A stretch of DNA of 64,000 nt from Bombyx mori (Eukaryota > Arthropoda > Insecta > Lepidoptera > Bombycidae), in the NCBI RefSeq assembly GCF_030269925.1, contig NC_085116.1, positions 17,608,001 through 17,672,000 of the forward strand, written 5' to 3'. Each line of letters starts with the position of its first letter. Position 1 is the first letter of the stretch. A program made the position numbers and the translations under genes. Under the pieces are notes generated by a model, which did no database searches, was not told where the DNA came from, and saw only the letters and a program-made list of their open reading frames with translations. Shown in pieces: positions 55,302-64,000 of the stretch.

Positions 55302-55412
55302 TTTTTGTTTTTATTGCCCTTATAGGCAGACGAGCATACGGCCCACCTGATGGCGAGTGGTTACCGTCGCCTATGGACTTCAGCAATGCCAGGGGCAGAG
55401 CCGCTGCCTACC
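55302..55412 (-). mobile_element. Antisense LINE tail (51-kb family)
   Basis: TTTTTATTGCCCTTATAGG, GACGAGCATACGGCCCACCT and GACTTCAGCAATGCCAGGGG match the complement of 52410-52527; almost the same fragment as at 16825-16950. Confidence 0.85.
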
Positions 55413-55904
55413 TAGTTTGGCAACCGAATTCGGTGATGTCCACGAGCATCAGTATCAGGCTCACCCCAAACGGTTCGCAAGCTCTATGTTAGTAAAATTC
55501 TATGAAATAAACTGAATTAGAATATAAGGAAAATTCTTCAATAGCAGATAAACGCATACCAAAGTTATTCACAACATTTATCACAAAGACAGCGTGCCAA
55601 GTAACCGAATATTAAAAAATGATAATGTTTTTGTTATTATAATGAATGTTTCATGAATAGATCACTGAAGAATTCTGACTTTGACCTCGTAATGGGGAAC
55701 CAAGTTATGCCTGATCACTGTTCTGACTGGTGGCGCCCGTACGACTTGACACCTCGCGCTGTCCCTTTCTAACGCGGTGAAGCGACGGATTTCGGATGAA
55801 AGACAACCTAGCCGTATTCTCTCAGTATTTCATATTTATCACAATTGTATAGAATAACCAAAGACAATATTGAGGACCGCCTTGCATGGGGTGATTCAGT
55901 TCTC
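55413..55904. other. Non-coding stretch, nothing identified
   Basis: AT-rich, no supported feature. Confidence 0.4.
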
Positions 55905-55991
55905 CCGATATGTCCCACACACCCCACACCCACCCTAAGCGCGGGGACCTTGTAGGAGGATCGGCCCCGGGCTCGAAAAAAAAAAACCCTC
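55905..55991 (+). mobile_element. Fragment of a SART-like 3' end with poly(A)
   Basis: GCGCGGGGACCTTGTAGGAG, then a CGGCCC block and a poly(A) of about 12, matching the last 40 nt of the array 3'UTR (5854-5890) with several changes. Severely 5'-truncated relative. Confidence 0.7.
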
Positions 55992-56922
55992 GATATTCGA
56001 ACCTATACTACGAGTACAATAGCAGCTGTGGCCGCCAACTCGCAACTCGACATTCGGTAGATCACTCCACCGCGATACGACCACACTCTCCGCTGAGTGC
56101 GAAACCTCATACGACGCATCGTTCTGTAAGACTGCACATCCAATACTTTGCTTAATCAGGACTTAACGTTGTGCTACAGTCGACTGGCCACATCACAGGC
56201 TGCGCCGCGCCTCCCACTTTCGGGATTATCTGTAAAACAATACCAAAACCATAACGTCATGAACCGCCTAGTCAACATCAGCAGCAGTTCAATCGAGATT
56301 CAACCTCACTCCACACCCGGCGGACCGTGGTAATGTCCAATAAATGTCTTCTATTAAAGTTGTAATGAATATGGCGACGTCTAATCACTAAAGTTCCGAG
56401 AGCGAAGTGATCTATAAAACGATTTGTTGTCGTCGAGATGATAATCTCAGTTTGGATAATTAGTAAAGTTGCCGCCATCGCTCGGGTGGGGCGACGCTCT
56501 CCTCACTAATATTAATGCTTATTGCTATTCATTGAAGACTGTTGCTGTCTATTTGATAAACAAAATACCAATTACGGAGCCAACTACGGAGTCATTATTT
56601 TCTGAGTTCCAAGTTATTTACATGCTAATCGTGTGTGGCTCTTGAATACGAATGTAAGTATTATGTATGGGCTGCTGTGCTCCCCCTCGCAGCTCGCACG
56701 TCGAGCATACATGAGACTAGAGACGGTCGGTCCGTCCCGTCGGTGATCACATGCTCTACGTGTCTCTGTCGTTATCTTTAAATTTCCATTAAAATTAATC
56801 GAATTACGATTCCCAGCATTACCAGTATCCGTCAGTTACCGGTGCGATAGTCAAAGGCTCTAATGATTGTGGAAATAGCCTCTCCTCCGGCTACACGCTA
56901 CAGTTGACTCTGGTTATCATCT
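55992..56922. other. Non-coding stretch, nothing identified
   Basis: Some GC-richer patches (56480-56510, 56680-56760) but no exon or repeat recognised. Confidence 0.4.
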
Positions 56923-57155
56923 TTTTTTATGATTTAAGGATTACTTGTGGTCCAGAGGTCTCTCCAGTTTTACCAGGAGAGGTAGGTGAGTAAAGGCTCA
57001 GCCAGGAGTGATGGGATTAGCTAACAGCTACCCGAGCGCCTCCAAAGGAGACCTAACAAACAACCCAAGAGCAGCTGTTTCGAGAATGAATATACTACCG
57101 GATCGCGATCCGCTAAGAAGATCCCGCGAGAAAGTCAGTGGGCTGGTGCATGGGG
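56923..57155 (-). mobile_element. Antisense Jockey-type LINE 3' end
   Basis: The complement matches 23540-23750: GGATCTTCTTAGCGGATCGC, AGGTCTCCTTTGGAGGCGCT, GCCTTTACTCACC. The nearest relative in the window of the complete element at 18618. Confidence 0.82.
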
Positions 57156-58325
57156 GTCATCATCTGTGGCACTTGAGTCACCAGGGCTTCGCCCTCGTGC
57201 GTTCATAATATATATCCCTAGTACGACTCTTCACCTTAATTTCTAACCCCTTAAACCTCCAACTAATTCGTTTTCTAATAATAAATAGTATATATAATAC
57301 TGACCTTAATATTAGAGTAGGTCTGAGGCGTGTGCCTCACTAACGAAACATCCCTTTACCTCAAACGACCGCAGAGATCTTTAGAATTCCTGCAATTCTC
57401 TTCTGCAAAGCTATATCGTGAAGGTAAGGCGCTATATTTTATATTAAACATTTTCTATGAAAGTGTTGATATCCGAGACATGAAGGGAGTGCTCAGTGCT
57501 TTCTGCGATAGTGTATTGTTCTGTTTGATTGTTTGTACGCGTATAGTTGAGTACGCGGCGGCAGTACATCGCTCTATACTAGATCCGGTGACACAAATCA
57601 CTTAACCTTTGCATCGCACATATAAAAGCATGACTTTAAGAAAGATAGAACCAAGAAATCATTTTGTTTGTATATTCGATAACAGTTTCTAGAACAATAA
57701 GTGTAGTTGCCCAAAAAGTTGGTAAATTCACAAAATTATCACTAACAAATAAAGCAAAATCATAAAACATCATGCCCGTCTTTTTCTTTATTTTACTTGA
57801 GCATTAAGGTTGAATACTTATGAACATACGAGACTTCATTCAGCAGATAAAAACAAGCTGAAATAGCCTCTCAATGCTATCAGCATAAGTAGGAAAAAAA
57901 AAGAAAAAAAATCTTAATAAATTTTTTGACATCAACTAATCTGAGCTATAAATTACTTTTTTTATATAACCCAGCTTATAAATTTTAATAAAAACACACA
58001 GTAAGACAGTAAAACATCATTTAACATCGAAGATAACGTCAACTATTTCCAGTTTAACACCATTATTTTCAGGTGTTTCTTTTCGATAGTAGAGAAAAGA
58101 ATAAAACAAATAATACATTTGAGCCTCACTTACTGAACGATCGCTCACTTGAAGTTCCGTTTGAGAGCCTCAAAGTGCATCTCATCGGAACGCACCCGGA
58201 GTGCCCTCGCACTCTCTGCTCGAAGCGACCTCTGATTCACCTTATCTCACAACTAATACTATCTTCTAAGAAAAACGAACCAAACTGGGATAATCTATGA
58301 GACCACAATATAGTTCACTTAGTCC
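57156..58325. other. AT-rich stretch with a LINE tail fragment
   Basis: 57846-57912 (AAGCTGAAATAGCCTCTCAA through an A-rich tail) matches the end of the 34340-34641 element. No gene supported. Confidence 0.5.
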
Positions 58326-58329
58326 CTTC

Positions 58330-58445
58330 TCAGTGCAAATAAACTTTTTCTCCTACCTACGCCGAAAGTTCGGTTTTCCTCCCGCTATACAGGGAAGAAA
58401 GTCTAACTTTTTCTCCCGTTGTACAGGAAAGAAAGTGTAGAGAGA
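58330..58445 (-). repeat. Three imperfect ~34-bp tandem repeats
   Basis: On the minus strand, units begin ACTTTC, contain GTA..GGGAG or GTAGGTAGGAG, and end AAAAAGTT or a variant. Similar units occur at 63317-63352 and 63701-63790, beyond the other end of the LINE. Confidence 0.6.
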
Positions 58446-58449
58446 AGAA

Positions 58450-58560
58450 GGGTCGTCGTACCCCCTTTCGGGGGCACGGAACGGGCCTCGGGGCAAACCC
58501 CACTACCCGGGCTGAAACTCCCTGCCATCATAGGGCAGGGGTGAAATGATGCAGGGAGGA
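58450..58560 (-). repeat. GC-rich structured block, copy 2
   Basis: Reverse complement similar to 29205-29341. Stems: CGT..ACG around a C5/G5 helix capped by GAAA on the minus strand (58457-58478), and CCCTGCC/GGCAGGG (58520-58540). Confidence 0.6.
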
Positions 58561-59106
58561 CTTGGGGATAGGTACGCTGTTCGCTGCGTGTTCGGCGGCA
58601 ATTTACATCTATATATACTTATATATAATACGATGGGCAGTCTGGTGACGGCTCGATGCCCGCGGCGGTGACACCCCGGCGCCGGCTGCTGTCCTCTGCT
58701 TCCTAAAGCTAAGATTTTTTTTTTTTTTTTTTCCTTACTGACTAACTACAAGCTAACTAAAACTAAACTACACTACTATTTACAACAGCACCAGGACAAC
58801 AGTCAGCGGATACGAGGGGCCCGCCACCGGCCCCATGCCGCGGCCCCGCCTCTACAAATCAGAGGGGGAGCCGCGGCACTAGTAAGGCGCTCACCCGCTC
58901 CGGGCTCCCCAGAAGGGGAAATCCTTCACGGGGAGGGGACGACTTAAAACACTCCCCAAACGGGGGAGTGGTCCACCCTCGGGGGTGGAAAATGGGTCCC
59001 CATAGGGGGGCACCCCAACAATGTGGGGGGAAATGAAGAGTGTGGACAGCTCAGTCCCATGGGGACACTCATTATGAGCACTCCCATATCACTCCGATTA
59101 AGCCGA

Positions 59107-62060
59107 CTATCTTACCATAGCCGGGGGTTCCAGTAGCTCCCTTGGTAGCGCCAGACCATCAGGTGGTCTAGCGTACAAGGGAGCTAAGTTGTGGAGATGC
59201 TCGTGGGGTCCACCGTCAGCCCGCTCGTAAAGATTACGAGCTAGCCTCCGGATGAACTCCTCGAGCGACTCCATATCCAGATCCCGGGCGATTACGGCAT
59301 TACTGACGTAACGCCCTGCTCCGACTATCGTACGAAGAGCCAGATTCTGCTGGGCCTGTAACTTCACCCGCGTGACCTGCGGGATGAGGTGATACCAGGC
59401 CGCAGCTGCGTACGTGATACGGGAACGGACATACGTCTTATAAATGCCGAGCTTAGTCCTGACCGGCAACCTGGAGGCCAACACCGGCCGGAGGAGGAAT
59501 CTCGCGTAGCGAGCGGCCGCCAACGCCGACATGGCGTGGGTGGTCATCCTCAAACTCCGGTCGATATCGACCCCCAAGTACCGGACGCTGGATCTAAACT
59601 CGACATTAGCGCCACGGAGACTGAGCTGTCCCGGGACGACTCTTGTGCGGACCGGACCGAAGAGAATAGCCGCGGTCTTCCCCACGTTGACCGCGACCCT
59701 CCATCGGTCCAGCCACTGGGGCAGTAAGTCCAATAACCTCTGCATCCTCGAAATGGCCGCAGAGGGGAAGTTGGATGACGCGAAGTAGGCGCTGTCGTCG
59801 GCAAACAGCGCCAACTTCACGTCGGCTTCCCACGCTTCGAGGTTGCCCTCGAGCGTGGGAATGAAGTCGTCGTGGCCTAAAGGATAAGACGTCCGGTGCA
59901 TTCGTTGTTGCGATGCACCGGTGTTCGAATCCCGCAGGCGGGTACCAATTTTTCGAATGAAATACGTACTTAACAAATGTTCACGATTGACTTCCACGGT
60001 GAAGGAATAACATCGTGTAATAAAAATCAAACCCGCAAAATTATAATTTGCGTAATCACTGGTGGTAGGACCTATTGTGAGTCCGCACGGGTAGGTACCA
60101 CCGCCCTGCCTATTTCTGCCGTGAAGCAGTAATGCGTTTCGGTTTGAAGGGTGGGGTAGCCGTTGTAACTATACTGAGACCTTAGAACTTATATCTCAAG
60201 GTGGGTGGCGCATTTACGTTGTAGATGTCTATGGGCTCCAGTAACCACTTAACACCAGGTGGGCTGTGAGCTCGTCCACCAATCTAAGCAATAAAAAAAA
60301 AAAAAAAAAAAATATCGTTGGTATAGAGAGCGTAGAGGAATGGTGCCAGGACGCTCCCCTGCGGAACTCCGGCAGTAACTGGGCGCACCGACGACTTGGC
60401 GCCCTCGACCGCGACAAGGAAGGATCTTCCCTCCAGGTACGACCCCAGCAGTCGCACGTAGGCGTGCTGGAGGTCCGTGTTCTGCAACAGCTTGTGGATC
60501 AGTCCCGCATGCCAGACACGGTCGAAGGCCTTCTCGATGTCGAGAAAGACTGCGGCCGTGTACTGGCGCGCGTTGGACCGATCCGCCAAGTGATGCATGA
60601 CGCGGACCAATTGCAGCGTTGTCGAGTGACCGCTACGAAACCCGAATTGCTCGGGTCTGAGAAGGATGTGCGGCGACATCCTTCTCAGCAGCAGCCGCTC
60701 GAACAACTTGCCCACGTGCGACAGCAACGTGATCGGACGATAACTGGAGGGATTTCTTCTGTCCTTGCCGGGTTTGGGCAAGGCGATAACCTTGCCCAAT
60801 TTCCAAATTCCCGGGAAGTGTCCTGTGGACAGAATGGAGTTGAACAGCCGTGTCATATATGACACGACCGTTTCAGGGAAGTGGAAAAAAGCGAGGGAGG
60901 GAATACCGTCCTCGCCCGGCGCCTTGCGCCTCTTCATCCGCTTGATGATGAGGCGCAATTCGCTGGGAGTGATAAGATCACCATCTCCCAACGGTGGCAC
61001 CGGGGAGGAGAGTAGGCTTGCTACGCCCTCTTCCACCGATTGGTGGAATGCGGCCTCTGAGGGTGCAGAGTCATTTGGAGCGAACTGCCGCTCCAGCATT
61101 TCGGCCAGGATATCGGCGCGGGCCTGAGCCGAGAAGCATCGGTTGCCCCTCTCCTTTAGATGGGCCGGGAGTATACCTCTGGGCTCGCCGCTGGGCACAA
61201 GAGTCGTCGCCTGGTCGATCGCTCCCCTGATGGAGTCAACAAGGCGGGTTGCCGCATCGTCGACCCCATCAGAGGTGTTGGGGTCCTGAATCACGGGACG
61301 GTCGACTAGTCGTCTCTTAAAGAGCTCCCAGTCGACCTTCGGTCGTAGGGGCGAGGTCGCAACCCGGGTGAGCCCCATTCCCAGTGTCACCAGGATAGGG
61401 AGATGTGGGGTACCCAGGTCGTACAGTGCCTCGATCGTTACGGGGCACCGTAGCCCCTTGTGCACACACACATCCAGCACATCGGGCTGATAGCGCGCGG
61501 CGGTCGGGATGTGTGTAGGGTTCGTCGGGGCCGACCACGGAGTAGTCGCCCCTATCGGCATCTTCTAACAGCCGCCTGCCCACTGCTGAGTTAAGTCGGG
61601 AGCCCCACGCGACGTGCTTCGCGTTGAGGTCCCCGACCAGCAGAGCTGGGCGGCTGTCATGATTCAGGGCCCGTCTTATGTCCTCAGGGTGGAATTCAGG
61701 CCCCGGGGGTCTATACGCGGCATAAATCCGCATATCTCCCCCCGAGGTGTGTACCCTCACACCGACTGACCTTGTCGATGTGAAGGACAGCAAATCCAAC
61801 TGATCATGTACCACGTCCCGCCTGACGAGGGCCGCAGTGCCCCTGAACGGCCGCCCGGCAGGGGTAAGCTCGTCACGTCGGTACATGAAGTAGTTTGGAA
61901 TCCTGAACGCATCCTGAGGACGTAGCTTGGTCTCGCCCAGGAGCACAACCTCTGGGTTGTACTCCTGGGCGAGAACAAGCAGGTCGTTCTTTCGGGACTT
62001 TATCCCGTCGGGGTTCCAATAAATGATGCGCAGCTCCTGGCTAGCCATTGAACTGCGCAA
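59107..62060 (-). pseudogene. Minus-strand Jockey-type ORF2: endonuclease/RT, SINE-interrupted and frameshifted
   Basis: It starts MASQELRIIYWNPDGIKSRK. EN: VVLLGETKL, LLVGDLNAKHVAWGS. The frame shifts between about 61500 and 61560 in the EN C-terminal region, where two open frames overlap. RT (61561 down): APGEDGIPSLAF, RPITLLSHVGKLFERLL, EQFGFRSGHS, FLDIEKAFDRVWH, GVPQGSVLAPFLYALYTND, where the Bm1 SINE (59868-60312) interrupts. Beyond the SINE, FIPTLEGN and LALFADDSAY continue the palm, to TAG at 59107-59109. Inactive. Confidence 0.85.
59868..60312 (+). mobile_element. Bm1-type SINE, full length, sense, inside the LINE RT
   Basis: Head CGTGGCCTAAAGGATAAGAC (A box), GTGTTCGAATCCCGCAGG (B box), body to CTAAGCAATAAA and about 20 A. 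TCGT lies on both sides and is the likely target duplication. The best preserved Bm1 copy in the window. Confidence 0.92.
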
Positions 62061-62076
62061 TCATTTGGTAGAACCC

Positions 62077-63362
62077 CTACAGGAGCGCCCCGAAGGGACT
62101 GGCTCCCGAGGCGATCTCACGGATTACTCCGGAGATCACCTCGGACAATTTCTCCCACAGAGCAAGCAGCCATGCAGCAAAGCCGGCAGGCTGGGAGGCC
62201 TGTCGACCGCTGCGGCGCTCGCGTTGAGGGCGGGGGGGAAGGGGGGGCTGGCTGTTCAAGTCATGTTTGCCTTCGGCCGGATGGGCTGTAGGCAGTGGTT
62301 GGCTTGATGTCTGTTGGGCAGTATGGGGGGCCTCGGAGACCTCCATGGTTTCTGTGTTAGTTCGTGGGGGTTCTGGCACTATAGGCTCAGGTATTTCCCT
62401 TAGTCGCTCTCTTTCCTCCCTTTTTTTTTGTTTCTTTTTGATCTTTTTCCTTTTATTTTTCTCCCTTTTGGTGGACGTAGGGCCGCTAGTTGGGCGTGGT
62501 TCGGGTAATGGTTCACCAGCAGAGGTACGACCACGGGGAGTAGGAGTGGGTTTGGGTTTAATTGTCTGCCGTGGTGGGTTGGCCTGTGCCATCAGCGTAG
62601 ACGCCGATGGCAGTGCCTCCACCACCACAGCAGACGGAGTGGAGTGGGAAGGGGGAGGGGGCTGGGAAGATTTCCCTTTCCCCTTCCCCTTCAATTTTGC
62701 TACTGGTACTGAAGCCGGAAGAGCTGTACTCCCGGCCCGAGGCGCCTGTGGAGCAGGAGGAGGGACGGTTACTCCCATCATCCTGGCCCGTTTGCGGAAG
62801 ACCGCACACCGTCTGTCGACGGCGGCGTGGTCCTTCCCGCAGTTGCACAGGAGAACGGGCCGTCCCTCGGCCTCGGGCAGTCCGCTACGATGTGCTTCCC
62901 GGCACACATTACGCAACGGACCGCACGATGACAGTTGTAGGAGGCGTGTCCGAAGGCCTGGCAGCGATGACACTGCGCAGGCCCTCGGATTGGACGCCAT
63001 CCTTCAACCGTCACCCCTGGCAGGTACAGCAGTTCGTTGACTGCGTACAAGCGGGCAAGGTCGTCCTTCGAGAGGTGGTCCAGGGCTACGTAAAACACGC
63101 AGCCCGGACGCCCTCTCTGGGACCTAATGCACCTGGCATATCGAGCCGGGAATCCCAGCTCCTTCAAGGCATTGATGATTTCTGCCTCGTCGGTGTCGGC
63201 AGGGAGGCCCCGGACCGCCACCTTCGAAGGCATCTCCTCCGCCAGGGCGTAACAGTACCATTTAATGGTACCGTCCCTGGCAGAGGCCTCCGACAGGTAG
63301 GCCTGGACCGCCCTGGGAAAGAAAGTGTAACTTTTCCTCCCTGGGTACTGACAAGTGCGCAT
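62077..63362 (-). pseudogene. Minus-strand Jockey-type ORF1: gag-like protein, frameshifted
   Basis: Two overlapping frames (63362-62778 and 63000-62077). The first gives RAVQAYLSEASARDG, an RRM-like PSKVAVRGLPADTDEAEI, and knuckles CHRCQAFGHASYNC and CVMCAGKHIVADC. A shift near 62870 moves the third knuckle (CNCGKDHAAVDRRC) and the basic, proline-rich C-terminus (KREKNKRKKIKKKQKKREER) into the other frame. The N-terminus is probably missing, since the first residues arise from flanking repeat. The product would bind element RNA. Confidence 0.78.
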
Positions 63363-63700
63363 GCGTGTTAGTGTCTACGTCTGCTCTCACGCACCTAAAA
63401 TTCTCCGTCATTGTTGTGCTCGGGTAATTTGCAATATTGTGATTAGTATAAAAGTGAAATAAAAACAAAAGGCAATAAAATTTAATAGTGAAGTATTAAA
63501 CAAAGATAAGTTCATCACACAATTCTTATTCAATTAGTAGTAGTTTATTTAGAAATAAAAAAAAACAGTTAAATTGTTTTTTTATGAGTATGGGGGGGCT
63601 CCGCCCCCTACCTCTTCCCGACCACCGACCTCACCGGAGCTTCGCCCCTGGACCCCGGCTCGGTACTCCACGAACTTTCGGCCTGGTAAGAGAAAAAATA
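63363..63700. other. AT-rich flank, nothing identified
   Basis: Includes an A-rich run at about 63555 and a GGGGGGCTCCGCCCCCT hairpin at about 63591-63610. Confidence 0.45.
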
Positions 63701-63791
63701 GTATGTGCACCGCGCGAAAAAAGTAGGACATCTCATCAATTTTACATGCCGGAGGAAATGTCCTACTTTTCTCCCTTGGTGCACAATGTAC
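63701..63791. repeat. Imperfect inverted repeat
   Basis: GTGCACC...AAAGTAGGACAT (from 63705) is complementary to ATGTCCTACTTTT...GGTGCAC (to 63784), about 27-bp arms with a few mismatches and a ~27-nt centre. Confidence 0.75.
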
Positions 63792-64000
63792 TATACATTT
63801 AAATATACCATTGTTTCATAATAAGACTGCACTTCGTAACATTAAAATGTATTTAAATAGTCATCCGTGACCGTGTGTCCTGGTGAGTACTAAATAAAGT
63901 TCCTCACAAATATTAAAATATAAAAAGCAGGCACAAAGTTAATCCGAACATACAATTTCAATTGTTCTGGATGTCGGCAACGTGTTTAAATTCATTAACT
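63792..64000. other. AT-rich end of window, nothing identified
   Basis: No feature supported. Confidence 0.4.

Larger units (their letters stand above)
58713..63362 (-). mobile_element. Jockey-type LINE, minus strand, 5'-truncated, with SINE insertion
   Basis: Poly(A) on the minus strand is the T-run at 58713-58732. Moving up: 3'UTR to 59106, ORF2 in two pieces around a Bm1 SINE, then ORF1. The 5' end lies around 63319-63362; sequence beyond is tandem repeat. The ORF1 zinc knuckles and RT (GVPQGSVLAP, FADDS) indicate the Jockey clade. Both ORFs are damaged. A different family from the 18618-23776 element. Confidence 0.82.

Noticed and set aside
59868..60312. Functional tRNA gene at the Bm1 head
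   Set aside because: A and B boxes are present, but the sequence is SINE-like with a long body and poly(A) tail, and has no cloverleaf that I can complete.

Overview
The window looks like lepidopteran genomic DNA, most likely silkworm (Bombyx). It has an AT-rich background, many tRNA-derived Bm1-type SINEs, and GC-rich R1-clade non-LTR retrotransposons whose ORF1 and ORF2 meet at a TAATG stop-start, as described for the telomere-targeting SART family. Nothing looks bacterial, and most coding DNA is transposon.

Positions 1-28,916 form a head-to-tail array of SART-like elements on the + strand. Unit 1 (1-5919) enters from the left edge, and its ORF2 is broken by a 7-nt deletion. Unit 2 (about 5946-12772) has both ORFs fully open (785 and 1082 aa), but its 3'UTR is cut short and fused to a 5'-truncated copy (unit 2b, 12773-14575). 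Unit 3 (about 14585-28916) is a full-length element split by four insertions: an inverted 3' end of its own family, a 0.13-kb antisense LINE tail, a complete 5.2-kb Jockey-type LINE, and a 1.4-kb Transib-type DNA transposon derivative in the 3'UTR. Without these, unit 3 ORF2 has exactly the same length as the intact one in unit 2. A poly(A) tract and degenerate TTAGG-like sequence follow.

Positions 28,917-42,800 are AT-rich non-coding DNA with SINE and LINE fossils and a decayed DNA transposon (37492-40199). That transposon has a THAP/DDE transposase relic on + and a SAP/YqaJ-nuclease relic on -, the arrangement I recall for ISL2EU (IS4EU) elements.

The one host gene I can support is a sugar transporter of the facilitated trehalose transporter (Tret1-like) type on the - strand, with two secure coding exons (42875-44157, 46089-46224) and a candidate 9-codon first exon (46881-46907). 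Together these give about 481 aa, the usual length.

Positions 47,000-58,300 hold SINE copies, a truncated LINE RT (51037-52527) with several deletion derivatives, and unannotated AT-rich DNA. Positions 58,713-63,362 hold a minus-strand, 5'-truncated Jockey-type LINE with a Bm1 SINE in its RT.

The most unusual signals are a TTAGG-rich tract between the arms of an inverted repeat in the 5'UTR of the telomere-clade element, junction 'filler' copied from its own RT gene, 3'UTR hairpins shared or covarying between copies, and an unassigned structured block with GNRA-capped stems present twice.
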